The notes: generated from the sequence alone by a model not told the origin. 10,080 bases of DNA from an uncultured Clostridia bacterium (GCA_946006915.1 CAMFZK010000032.1:1-10080); one strand, 5' to 3'. Shown: positions 1-7,304, counted from the first letter of the stretch. Made by a program: numbers and translations.

Positions 1-25
1 GCTCGGAGATGTGTATAAGAGACAG
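1..25. other. Nextera adapter / Tn5 mosaic end (library artefact)
   Basis: The first 25 bases match the 3' part of the Illumina Nextera read-2 adapter, including the complete 19-bp transposase mosaic end AGATGTGTATAAGAGACAG at 7-25. This is untrimmed library sequence at a contig end and not part of the organism. Genomic sequence starts at 26. It extends the dnaA reading frame artificially and should be removed before annotation. Confidence 0.97.
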
Positions 26-1374
26 TAATAACTTCCCGTCTTTCGGCTTCGCAAATTTTTAATAATATCGTCCACCAATTCCTTTTGGTAGGGCCTGTCC
101 CTTAAAAATTCTTCAATCTTATTTACATTGTAAAGAACGGTAGTGTGGTCTTTTGCAAAACTTTCACCTATAGATTTGTAAGAAAGGTCGGTAGTTTCCC
201 TTGCAATATACATAGCAACCTGACGAGCCAAAACCAAGGACGCGGTTCTTCGGTTGGACAAAATATCGGTCGGGGAAACATTGTAAGTTTTTGCAACCTC
301 TACAATAATTTCGTCAATCTTAATCGGTTCGGGTTTATCGTCCGAGATAATATCCCTAATAAAGCCCTGCACAACCGAAATGTTCGGTATTTTCTTTTGA
401 AGAGTAATATAAACCTGTAGTTTTTTTACAACACCCTCAAGCTGACGGGTATTAACTTTAATATGTTCGGCAATATAAAAAACAAGGTTTTCTTCTAAAG
501 TAATGCCCATCTGTTCGCACTTTTTGTTAATAATTCCAACCCTTGTTTCAAAATCGGGCGGGGTAATATCGGCAAAAAGTCCCCCCTCAAAACGGGAACG
601 AATACGGTCGTCAAGGGTTTTAATTTCCCTGGGCGGGCGGTCAAGCGTTACTACAATTTGCTTGTTTTTCTGCCACAAAGCGTTAAATGTGTTAAAAAAT
701 TCTTCTTGGGTTTGTTCTTTTCCGGCAATAAAGTGAATATCGTCAATCAAAAGCACGTCAACATTGCGGAATTTGTTCCTAAAATCGTCAATAGTGCCAA
801 GTCCCAAATTACCTTGCTGTAAAGCACAAATAAGTTGGTTTGTAAAATCTTCACCCCTAATAAACTCCACCTGTTTTTTGGGAAATTTTTTCTTAATGTG
901 GTTTTTTATTGCAAGCATAAGGTGGGTTTTACCAACCCCCGAAGGACCGTAAATAACAAGCGGATTGTATGTGGTTTGGGGAATGTTGGCTTCTGCCACG
1001 GCAAGTGCCGCTGCGTGTGCAAAACGGTTGGTAGAGCCGACAATAAAGTTACTAAAGGTAAAAAAGTCTTCAAAACTTAAACCCTCGCTAAACTCTTCGG
1101 CTTTTAAAATTTCTTCTTCGTCTTCGTCAAGCACAATGCGGGCTACCATTTGGACCCCCATAACGGTTTTAATTGCCTCATTAAGTTTTTGCAAGTAGGT
1201 TTGTTCTATAACACCTTTTTTGTACTCGTCATTTATGGAAATGGTAAATTCGCCGTCACTTAAAAAAACGGGAACTAAATCTTTTAAAAAGCAGTTAAAA
1301 GCAACTTCAGAAATGGATTTTTTACATTCTTCGCAAATAGCGGACCAAATTTCGTCCAACGGGTTTGCAGACAT
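26..1374 (-). CDS. dnaA: Chromosomal replication initiator protein DnaA (3' end at contig edge)
   Basis: AAA+ ATPase that binds DnaA boxes, melts oriC and recruits the replicative helicase. Translating the minus strand from the ATG at 1374-1372 gives 449 residues up to the adapter. An N-terminal domain I (about 1-80) and an acidic linker (84-96) precede the AAA+ core. This core has Walker A GPSGVGKT (143-150), Walker B VLLIDDIH (207-214), the RIRSRF arginine segment (257-262) and a sensor-II-like NTRQLEG. The domain IV DNA-binding signature DHTTV is at 409-413. The start is supported by AAGGAGG just upstream. Usual family length is about 440-460 aa, so the gene is nearly complete. The last genomic bases give the first two letters of codon 450 (TA), so the missing base could complete a stop. 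dnaN, the usual neighbour, would lie beyond the edge. The gene is divergent from gpr. Confidence 0.96.
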
Positions 1375-1421
1375 TTTTTTACCTCCTTAATATATTTATA
1401 TAAGTATAATAAATCTATATT

Positions 1422-1450
1422 AGTATATCATATCTAATACAGTTTTGCAA
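1422..1450 (-). promoter_or_regulatory. Sigma-A promoter of dnaA
   Basis: Reading the minus strand, a -35 TTGCAA (1450-1445) and a -10 TATACT (1427-1422) are separated by exactly 17 bp. They lie about 48 bp upstream of the dnaA start, with a very AT-rich leader and AAGGAGG before the ATG. No TTATCCACA-like DnaA box was found in 1375-1478, so classical DnaA autorepression is not evident here. Confidence 0.6.
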
Positions 1451-1478
1451 CTTTTTTAATTAAAAAAGGGGATAAAAA

Positions 1479-2270
1479 ATGAGCATTAGAACCGACCTTG
1501 CAATAGAAAAAGAGAAAAATCCCGTAAAATGCGAAAAAACGGGAGATATTAGCACTTACATTTTAGAAAAGGAAGGTAAAAAATACTACACAATAGATTT
1601 TGAAAGAATAGACAAAATAACCTCATTTTGCGATTTGGAAACCGCTTTTTTTAAAGCACTCGATGAAATTTTACCGAAAAAAAGAGAAAAAATTTTGGTT
1701 GTGGGGCTCGGGAATACCGAAATCACAAGCGATGCGGTGGGACCTAAAGTGGCAAAAAATATACTGGCAACACGGCACATTGCGGGAGAATTTGCAAAAA
1801 AAATAGGACTTTCTTCCCTTAAAAGTGTTGCGGTTATAGTGCCGAATGTTCTAGGGAAAACGGGTATAGAGGTTTCGGAACTTTTGGAAAGTGCCGTAAA
1901 AACCGTCAACCCCGATTTTGTAATTGCGGTAGACGCACTATGCTCAAAAAGCACAAATCGGCTTTTTTCTTCGGTTCAACTGTGTAATAACGGCATTTCC
2001 CCCGGTTCGGGGGTTAAAAATTCCCGCAAAGAATTAAGCCAAAAAACCCTTGGTGTGCCGGTTATTGCGGTAGGTGTTCCAACCGTGGTAGATGCCGCAA
2101 CCATTGCTTACGAATTGACCGGAAAAGAGCCGGAAACCGACTTTTCAATGATTGTAACCCCAAAAGATGCCGACTTGCTGATTGAAAAGGTAAGCGAATT
2201 TTTGGCAAGAACATTAAATGTATTTTTGCAACCCGAAACCGAAAGAGATGTAATTTTAAGTTTGGTCTAA
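1479..2270 (+). CDS. gpr: Germination protease GPR (SASP endopeptidase)
   Basis: Spore protease that starts degradation of the small acid-soluble DNA-protective proteins at germination. It is made in the forespore as a zymogen. The 263-aa product shows the family signatures: GLGNTEITSDAVGP (D85) and FVIAVDAL (D152). These align with the two essential Asp residues known in Bacillus GPR. Further conserved blocks are ISPGSGVKNSRKELS and LGVPVIAVGVPTVVDA, with the C-terminal IVTPKDAD. The RTD-LA autoprocessing motif is at residues 4-8, so the propeptide would be only about six residues. An in-frame TAA at 1473-1475 rules out a longer N-terminus. It is about 100 aa shorter than Bacillus GPR, largely because the insert between the VVDA and VTPK blocks and part of the N-terminal region are missing. 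The start is preceded by AAGGGGAT. It lies 38 bp before spoIIP, the same gene pair as in Bacillus. No clear forespore promoter was found. Confidence 0.93.
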   Translation: MSIRTDLAIEKEKNPVKCEKTGDISTYILEKEGKKYYTIDFERIDKITSFCDLETAFFKALDEILPKKREKILVVGLGNTEITSDAVGPKVAKNILATRHIAGEFAKKIGLSSLKSVAVIVPNVLGKTGIEVSELLESAVKTVNPDFVIAVDALCSKSTNRLFSSVQLCNNGISPGSGVKNSRKELSQKTLGVPVIAVGVPTVVDAATIAYELTGKEPETDFSMIVTPKDADLLIEKVSEFLARTLNVFLQPETERDVILSLV

Positions 2271-2308
2271 TTCCTTTAAAAATTGCATAAAATTTTATCG
2301 GTGATAAT

Positions 2309-3349
2309 ATGTCCGAAAAGAAGGGAATTTTGCGTTTAGCGGTTTGTTATATTGTTTGTGCATTTGTTTTAACTATGTCGTTTTTTGGCGGTTTAAAAAG
2401 TGGTAAAACAGAAAATGTGCAGGAAATTGCTTATTTTTTACCTCAAAACGGTTTTTCTGATATTAAGGAAGATATAACCCCCTCCGCCGAAAACACGCAG
2501 GAAACCGCAAAAGAAGAAAATTTAAGCACAAATTCCTCATCGCAAGTGTCCGCTACGGCGGTCAAGGGCAAAATTATAACTAAATATATTTCGCCCTATT
2601 CTGCCCCCCAGTCCTATAACAAGGTTTATATGAAAAACAGTACAGACCTTAATGTAAACATTAAAACTTTGTTAGAAGCCCCGCTTAAGTTTAAAATTCA
2701 AAAGTCGGGCAGTCCGCAGGTTTTAATAATGCACACCCACACCACCGAAACTTTTATGGAAACCGCAGAGGATTTCTACACCGAAAGTTTTAAAAGCCGT
2801 ACAACCGATAATAATAAAAATATGGTTAAAATAGGCGATATTGTGGCAGAAAGGTTAAATAATGCGGGAATTAACACCTTGCACGACGCCACAAAACACG
2901 ACTACCCCGAATATACGGGAAGTTACGGCAGAAGCGCTAAAACGGTAAATTCATATTTGAGTAAGTACAAGGACATTAAAATAGTGCTTGATTTGCACCG
3001 TGATTCGGTTTCAAGCGGCAGCGACAAGGTAAAACTTTCCACCGAAATAGAGGGTAAAAAAGCGGCACAGGTTATGCTTGTTATGGGCAGTCAAAGCGGA
3101 AGTATTAAAGACCACCCAAATTGGCAGGAAAACTTAAAATTGGCACTAAAATTACAGCAAACTTTAGAGCAAAAATATCCCACTTTGGCACGGCCTTTAA
3201 GTTTAATGTCTAAAAAGTACAACCAGTCACTAACCACCGGCTCGCTTTTAATAGAAATCGGGACAGAAGCAAACACCTTAGAGGAGGCGTGCTACTCTGC
3301 CGAACTTGTGGGGGAAGCGCTTGTAACACTTTTAAACAGTTTAAATTAA
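2309..3349 (+). CDS. spoIIP: Stage II sporulation protein P (engulfment amidase)
   Basis: Membrane-anchored N-acetylmuramoyl-L-alanine amidase/endopeptidase. With SpoIID and SpoIIM it degrades septal peptidoglycan and drives mother-cell membrane migration during engulfment. The 346-aa product has one N-terminal membrane segment (about 9-28), then a low-complexity Thr/Ser/Glu-rich linker (about 50-90), then the SpoIIP catalytic domain (about 135-345). Visible zinc-site and catalytic blocks are MHTHTTE (141-147), DLHRDS (228-233) and LIEIGTEANTLEEA (314-327, probable catalytic Glu). Length is normal for the family. The start has a modest GGTGA site. A CATAAAAT at 2286-2293 resembles a sigma-E -10, but no convincing -35 partner was seen, so the gene may also be read from gpr. 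A 61-aa ORF follows after 11 bp. Confidence 0.95.
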   Translation: MSEKKGILRLAVCYIVCAFVLTMSFFGGLKSGKTENVQEIAYFLPQNGFSDIKEDITPSAENTQETAKEENLSTNSSSQVSATAVKGKIITKYISPYSAPQSYNKVYMKNSTDLNVNIKTLLEAPLKFKIQKSGSPQVLIMHTHTTETFMETAEDFYTESFKSRTTDNNKNMVKIGDIVAERLNNAGINTLHDATKHDYPEYTGSYGRSAKTVNSYLSKYKDIKIVLDLHRDSVSSGSDKVKLSTEIEGKKAAQVMLVMGSQSGSIKDHPNWQENLKLALKLQQTLEQKYPTLARPLSLMSKKYNQSLTTGSLLIEIGTEANTLEEACYSAELVGEALVTLLNSLN

Positions 3350-3360
3350 AGGAGAAGAAA

Positions 3361-3546
3361 ATGAAAGAATTTATAAGAAAAATGTATATTTCGGCAGTGG
3401 TAAGCAGCTGCATTTTGTTCGGTTTTTGGAGCATTTGCACCGCCTACCGCAATATTCGCCAAATCGGTTTCGGCGAATACCGAAATGCAATAGAACTGTC
3501 CGACGGGACATTAAATTTCTTTGATTACAGTATAAAATTAAAATAA
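3361..3546 (+). CDS. Small single-pass membrane protein, unrecognised
   Basis: A 61-aa ORF beginning 11 bp after the spoIIP stop, with a strong AAAGGAGAAG ribosome binding site immediately before its ATG. A longer reading in the same frame from 3289 would overlap spoIIP and lacks a ribosome binding site, so I chose 3361. The product has a basic N-terminus (MKEFIRK), one hydrophobic segment (about 8-28, with cysteines at 17 and 26), then a short soluble tail ending in a Lys. I do not recognise the family. Position and spacing suggest translation coupled to spoIIP, so a role in the mother cell during engulfment is possible but only inferred. Confidence 0.7.
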   Translation: MKEFIRKMYISAVVSSCILFGFWSICTAYRNIRQIGFGEYRNAIELSDGTLNFFDYSIKLK

Positions 3547-3561
3547 TCGGCAAAAAATTTT

Positions 3562-3602
3562 AACCGCCTCCTATTAGTTGCATAAACTGAAAAGAGGTGG
3601 TT
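3562..3602 (+). promoter_or_regulatory. Possible hairpin masking the ribosome binding site
   Basis: AACCGCCTC at 3562-3570 can pair with GAGGTGGTT at 3594-3602 over nine positions (one G-U pair), with a 23-nt loop. The 3' arm is the Shine-Dalgarno region (AGAGGTGG) of the gene starting at 3605, so the fold would hide it. It matters only if transcription starts upstream, for example as readthrough from spoIIP. No T-run follows, so it is not a terminator. Confidence 0.3.
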
Positions 3603-3604
3603 TT

Positions 3605-4117
3605 ATGGATAAAGAAACATTAGAAAAATATAAAAACGAAATGCTAAAAATGTATAGGTCGCAAAAAATGCAAGCCAAAGTAAAGCAGGCGGTTGCCGAA
3701 GTAAACCCAAAAGTGACAGAAACAACCGAAACCCCAACCGGCGGACTTTTGGCGGTGGTTACAACGGTTAGAAATTTGTACCCCGTATCCAATGCAAAGG
3801 TAACAATTTTCAAGGGCGACTATTCTAACAAAAACGTAATAGATTCCGCCTTTACAGACCAAAGCGGACGGACAAAGGTTTTTAAATTGCCTACCCCGCA
3901 AAAGGCACTTTCACTTGACAAAGAAAACAAACTAATCCCTTACGCAGTTTACAATATGCTTGTAGAAGCGGATGGGTATATAGATAATATTCACCTTAAC
4001 ATTCCCGTTTTCAGCGGAGTAACATCGATTCAAACTTCCAATATGCTGTTAAAAGAAACAGCGGGCGAAGGTATGGAAATGCAAATTTTCGACGAAGCCG
4101 AAAAGTACGACCTGTAA
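3605..4117 (+). CDS. Carboxypeptidase-regulatory/Cna-B-like domain protein, spore-associated (inferred)
   Basis: A 170-aa protein with no signal peptide. Residues 1-33 form a charged, helical N-terminus (MDKETLEKYKNEMLKMYRSQ). After a Thr-rich linker (37-46), residues about 48-150 look like a beta-sandwich of the carboxypeptidase-regulatory/Cna-B type. Visible elements are GLLAVVTTVRNLYPVSNAKVTI, a FTDQSGRTKVFKLPTP turn-strand pair and VEADGYIDN. This is a binding or structural fold with no catalytic residues. I chose the ATG at 3605 because AGAGGTGG lies at the right distance; an in-frame TTG at 3578 is less likely. It sits 11 bp before the SpoIID-like/peptidoglycan-binding gene, so the two are probably co-transcribed and may work together at the cortex or coat. 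No specific function can be given from sequence. Confidence 0.75.
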   Translation: MDKETLEKYKNEMLKMYRSQKMQAKVKQAVAEVNPKVTETTETPTGGLLAVVTTVRNLYPVSNAKVTIFKGDYSNKNVIDSAFTDQSGRTKVFKLPTPQKALSLDKENKLIPYAVYNMLVEADGYIDNIHLNIPVFSGVTSIQTSNMLLKETAGEGMEMQIFDEAEKYDL

Positions 4118-4128
4118 GGAGGATATTT

Positions 4129-5490
4129 ATGCCCGAAGTTTTAACCCCCATAATTCCCGAATATATAACGGTGCATTTAGGTCCGCCGGATTCTAACGCC
4201 CAAAACGTAACCGTGCCGTTTATAGATTATGTTAAAAACGTAGCATCAAGCGAAATTTACCCAACTTGGCCCGAAAACGCTTTAAGGGCAAATATTTACG
4301 CAATAATATCCTTTGCTTTGAACCGTGTTTACACCGAACATTACCGTGCAAGAGGATATGATTTTGACATTACAAATTCAACCCAATTCGACCAAGCGTT
4401 TGTACCCGATAGGGAAATTTTCGAAAATATCGGATACATAGTTGACCAAATTTTTAACAACTACGTGGTGCGTCAGGGAAGTATACAACCCCTTTTTACC
4501 GCCTTTTGCAACGGCACAACCTCTACTTGTGCCGGTCTTTCGCAATGGGGAACGGTGCAGTTGGCAGAGGAAGGTCAAACCCCTTTTTCTATTTTGCAAA
4601 CCTATTACGGAGATGATATCGGCATAGTGGAAAACGCACCGGTTGGCTTTACAACCGAATCCTACCCCGGTGTGCCGATAAAAGAGGGGGACGCAGGCAA
4701 CAATGTACGAATTTTGCAAACCGAACTTAACCGAATTGCAAGAAATTACCCCGCAATACCCAAAATTGAAAAAGAAAACGGCATTTTCGGAGTAGATACC
4801 ACCGAAAGCGTAAGAAAGTTTCAGGAAATTTTCTCCCTCCCCCAAACCGGAGAGGTGGATAAATCAACCTGGTATAAAATTAAGCAGTACTATAACGGTG
4901 TAAAAGGTCTTGCCGATTTATCAAGCGAGGGAATTTCGGTAGCCGAAGCCACCGTGCCGTTTGCTAATGAGGTTTCGGCGGGAATGGGCGGTATTCCGGT
5001 AACTACGGTGCAGTATTATTTAAGCATTATCGCCTATTTTAACGGTGCGTTAGAACCGGTACCCAGAAGCGGTACTTTCGGTCCCGAAACGGTGGCGGCG
5101 GTAGAGCGGTTTCAGCAGTTTTACGGCTTGCCGGTTACGGGAATAGTGGATAACGCAACCTGGAATACCATTACAAAAATTTATACCGAAACGGTTGCCT
5201 CTTTGCCCCAAGGGTATCAGGGTAACAACGCAAAACTTTACCCCGGTTTTTTCTTAACAAAGGGTATGCGAAACCAAAGCGTTAGCGATTTGCAAACCTA
5301 TTTGCAACTGATAGCAAAAAATATTCCCGAAATTCCGTCGGTTTCGGTTACGGGTTATTACGGCGACCAAACCGAAGCGGCGGTTTCGGCTTTTCAGCGC
5401 CTTTACGGAATAGACGTTTCGGGTGCGGTAGGACCCGTTACTTGGGCGACTATTGCCAACCAGTATGACGCATTTGTGAACGCAGAATAA
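4129..5490 (+). CDS. SpoIID-like domain protein with three C-terminal peptidoglycan-binding repeats
   Basis: A 453-aa protein starting after a perfect TAAGGAGGAT site. Residues about 10-165 resemble the SpoIID/LytB fold. The segment DYVKNVASSEIYPTWPEN matches the SpoIID block in which the Glu (here E42) is the lytic transglycosylase catalytic acid. GLSQWGTVQLAEEG plus ILQTYYGDDI (136-164) match the C-terminal SpoIID block. A Cys pair (C127, C134) lies near the region where SpoIID has metal-binding residues. Three PG_binding_1 repeats follow at about 184-252, 285-350 and 373-443, each with a GxFGxxTxxAVxxFQ-like core and a final TW. No signal peptide or membrane segment is visible, unlike SpoIID itself. 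Similar proteins in Clostridia are, as I recall, annotated as spore cortex-lytic or peptidoglycan-binding proteins. Role in spore peptidoglycan binding or cleavage is inferred. Confidence 0.85.
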   Translation: MPEVLTPIIPEYITVHLGPPDSNAQNVTVPFIDYVKNVASSEIYPTWPENALRANIYAIISFALNRVYTEHYRARGYDFDITNSTQFDQAFVPDREIFENIGYIVDQIFNNYVVRQGSIQPLFTAFCNGTTSTCAGLSQWGTVQLAEEGQTPFSILQTYYGDDIGIVENAPVGFTTESYPGVPIKEGDAGNNVRILQTELNRIARNYPAIPKIEKENGIFGVDTTESVRKFQEIFSLPQTGEVDKSTWYKIKQYYNGVKGLADLSSEGISVAEATVPFANEVSAGMGGIPVTTVQYYLSIIAYFNGALEPVPRSGTFGPETVAAVERFQQFYGLPVTGIVDNATWNTITKIYTETVASLPQGYQGNNAKLYPGFFLTKGMRNQSVSDLQTYLQLIAKNIPEIPSVSVTGYYGDQTEAAVSAFQRLYGIDVSGAVGPVTWATIANQYDAFVNAE

Positions 5491-5506
5491 ACATTTTCGG
5501 TTTTAG

Positions 5507-5534
5507 TTGATTTTTAGAAAAATAGGGGTATAAT
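5507..5534 (+). promoter_or_regulatory. Sigma-A promoter of the Mrp/NBP35 ATPase gene
   Basis: A -35 TTGATT (5507-5512) and a perfect -10 TATAAT (5529-5534) are separated by 16 bp, about 35 bp upstream of the ATG at 5570. A TTTTAGGAGATTG ribosome binding region follows. This gives the ATPase gene vegetative expression independent of the sporulation genes upstream. No intrinsic terminator was found between 5491 and 5507. Confidence 0.65.
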
Positions 5535-5569
5535 GGAAATATATTAAAATTTTTTAGGAGATTGTAAAA

Positions 5570-6415
5570 ATGGCTGAAAATACAAAGGGTTGTTCGGGCA
5601 ACTGCTCTTCCTGCGGTGAATCTTGCTCTGACAGAAAGCAGGAAAGTTTGCTCATTCCTACAAATGAACATAACAAAATCAAGCACGTAATAGGGGTTGT
5701 AAGCGGTAAAGGCGGTGTAGGTAAATCGCTTGTAACCTCCACCCTTGCGGTGCTTTTGCAAAGAATGGGTTACAAAGTGGGCATTTTGGATGCCGATATT
5801 ACAGGTCCGTCTATTCCAAAAACCTTCGGTATTGAAACAAAGGTTTACCAAAACGAACTCGGCATTATCCCGGCTGCTACTAAAACGGGAATTAAAATAA
5901 TGTCCATTAACCTTTTACTGCCCGATGCGGAATCCCCCGTTATTTGGCGGGGACCTGTTATTGCGGGCGCGGTAAAACAGTTTTGGCAGGACGTTGTTTG
6001 GGGCGAACTTGACTATTTGCTGGTAGACTGTCCCCCCGGAACAGGCGATGTTCCCTTGACCGTTTTCCAAAGTTTACCGCTTGACGGTGCGGTTATTGTA
6101 ACCTCTCCGCAGGACTTGGTTTCTATGATTGTTAAAAAGGCATACAATATGGCGCAAATGATGGATATTCCCGTGCTTGGTATGATAGAAAATATGAGTT
6201 ACGTGGTTTGCCCCGAATGCGGTGAGGAATTTAAAATCTTCGGCAGCGGAAGCGATTCGGTAGCAAAGGAAATCGGGGTAGAGTTGCTCGGCAAAATGCC
6301 TATTGATATTATGGTGTCACGCCTTGTGGACAGCGGCAGATTTGAAGAGTTTGACAATGACTATCTGCAAAAAGCCGCAAAAGCCATTGACCAAAAACTT
6401 AACGGTAAAAATTAA
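5570..6415 (+). CDS. Mrp/NBP35-family P-loop ATPase (Fe-S carrier)
   Basis: Cytoplasmic ATPase of the Mrp/ApbC/NBP35 group that binds and transfers iron-sulfur clusters to client proteins. The 281-aa product opens with a Cys cluster of spacing C-x3-C-x2-C-x3-C (C8, C12, C15, C19), as in NBP35-type proteins. It continues with a deviant Walker A SGKGGVGKS (45-53), the switch block LDADITGPSIPK, DCPPGTGD (153-160) and VTSPQDLVS. The CPEC pair (C214, C217) is where Mrp dimers bridge a cluster. There is no N-terminal MIP18/DUF59 domain, as is usual for clostridial members. It has its own promoter and terminator, so it appears monocistronic. The family call is strong; client proteins cannot be inferred. 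Confidence 0.94.
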   Translation: MAENTKGCSGNCSSCGESCSDRKQESLLIPTNEHNKIKHVIGVVSGKGGVGKSLVTSTLAVLLQRMGYKVGILDADITGPSIPKTFGIETKVYQNELGIIPAATKTGIKIMSINLLLPDAESPVIWRGPVIAGAVKQFWQDVVWGELDYLLVDCPPGTGDVPLTVFQSLPLDGAVIVTSPQDLVSMIVKKAYNMAQMMDIPVLGMIENMSYVVCPECGEEFKIFGSGSDSVAKEIGVELLGKMPIDIMVSRLVDSGRFEEFDNDYLQKAAKAIDQKLNGKN

Positions 6416-6443
6416 ATATGTTTGCTTTTGATTAGAGCTAAAA

Positions 6444-6495
6444 AGAGGGAAAGAAAAACGCTTTTTGCGTAAATCTTTCCCTCTGTTTTTGTTTT
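6444..6495 (+). terminator. Intrinsic terminator after the Mrp/NBP35 ATPase gene
   Basis: An 11-bp perfect stem, AGAGGGAAAGA (6444-6454) with TCTTTCCCTCT (6474-6484), encloses a loop that holds a smaller ACGC/GCGT hairpin. GTTTTTGTTTT follows. It lies 29 bp after the stop codon. Because the arms are followed and preceded by T- and A-runs respectively, it may work in both directions. Confidence 0.85.
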
Positions 6496-6496
6496 A

Positions 6497-6526
6497 TCAT
6501 ATAGTACAGGCAGTCTTCCATATTTA
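6497..6526 (+). promoter_or_regulatory. Possible sigma-E-like promoter of the pdaB-like gene
   Basis: TCATATA (6497-6503) and CATATTTA (6519-6526), 15 bp apart, partly match the mother-cell sigma-E consensus (ATATT / CATACA-T), and Bacillus pdaB is a sporulation gene. The match is weak. The predicted start would fall at the edge of the ribosome binding site, so this is only a candidate. Confidence 0.2.
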
Positions 6527-6545
6527 TAGTATGGAGGGGAATTTT

Positions 6546-7304
6546 ATGAAACTTTTTATAATAACAAAAAAACAAATTACAACCTTGCTTGTTCTCATTT
6601 TGGGAATAGCGGTTGCGGTAATCGGCTCGGTTACAATTTCCGCCGGCACGGAACGGTTACTGCCGATTTACTGTGTAGAAACCGATAAAAAGCAAATAGC
6701 AATTTCGTTCGACGCCGCTTGGGGAAACGATGACACCGAACAACTAATTAAAATTTTAGGGGAATACAAAGTGCCTGCCACATTTTTTGTAGTGGGTGCT
6801 TGGGTGGATAAATATCCCGAATCGGTAAAAGCGCTGTCCGACGCAGGTCACCAAATTCAAAACCATTCCAACACCCACCCGCATATGCCGCAACTTTCCC
6901 GTGAGCAAATGCGGGACGAAATTGAAAGTTGCAACAAAAAAATCGCCGCAATAACCGGTGTTACCCCAACCCTTTTACGTCCGCCTTACGGCGACTATGA
7001 CAACGCACTTATTGAGGTTATGGATTCCCTTAAAATGCACACAATTCAATGGGATGTTGACAGTTTAGATTGGAAAGATTCCGCCACACCGGAGGGCATT
7101 TGCAAACGGGTTACAAGTAAAGTGAAAAACGGCTCTATTGTACTGTTTCACAACGATGCCGACCACACCCCCGAAGCCCTGCCGACTATTTTAAAATGCC
7201 TTAAAGACGAGGGGTATGAATTTGTGTTTATAGACGACTTGATTTATAAAGAAAACTACCAAATAAAGCACGACGGAACGCAGTGTAAGATAACGAATAA
7301 TTGA
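6546..7304 (+). CDS. PdaB-like sporulation polysaccharide deacetylase
   Basis: Membrane-anchored NodB-type polysaccharide deacetylase, 252 aa. I chose the ATG at 6546, preceded by GGAGGGG. An in-frame upstream start at 6465 would begin inside the terminator. A membrane segment lies at about 11-33. The NodB domain shows FDAAWGNDD (55-63), NHSNTHPH (106-113, metal-binding His pair), LRPPYGDYD (144-152), WDVDSLDWK (169-177) and VLFHND (199-204). The first motif has Ala where catalytic deacetylases have the second Asp of TFDDG. FD-x-x-WG is typical of the PdaB sporulation subfamily, as are DSLDWK and ALP near the end. PdaB is needed for spore maturation or cortex stability in Bacillus; whether it is an active deacetylase is uncertain. 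The gene follows a terminator and stands as its own unit. Confidence 0.88.
   Translation: MKLFIITKKQITTLLVLILGIAVAVIGSVTISAGTERLLPIYCVETDKKQIAISFDAAWGNDDTEQLIKILGEYKVPATFFVVGAWVDKYPESVKALSDAGHQIQNHSNTHPHMPQLSREQMRDEIESCNKKIAAITGVTPTLLRPPYGDYDNALIEVMDSLKMHTIQWDVDSLDWKDSATPEGICKRVTSKVKNGSIVLFHNDADHTPEALPTILKCLKDEGYEFVFIDDLIYKENYQIKHDGTQCKITNN

Noticed and set aside
11..19. TGTGTATAA, one base from an inverted DnaA box, beside dnaA
   Set aside because: It lies wholly inside the Nextera mosaic end and is not genomic.
1404..1436. Forespore sigma-G promoter for gpr
   Set aside because: GTATA and CATATCTA are present but spacing (20 bp) and the -10 match are wrong.
3210..3553. Minus-strand ORFs across the spoIIP/61-aa gene junction
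   Set aside because: Composition is a shadow of the plus-strand genes, and the plus-strand 61-aa ORF has a clear ribosome binding site while these do not.
4378..4845. 155-aa minus-strand ORF
   Set aside because: It is fully antisense to the SpoIID-like/peptidoglycan-binding gene and shows no recognisable domain.
6465..6545. Longer N-terminus for the pdaB-like protein starting at 6465
   Set aside because: This segment begins in the terminator hairpin and has no ribosome binding site; the ATG at 6546 has GGAGGGG and is directly followed by the membrane anchor.
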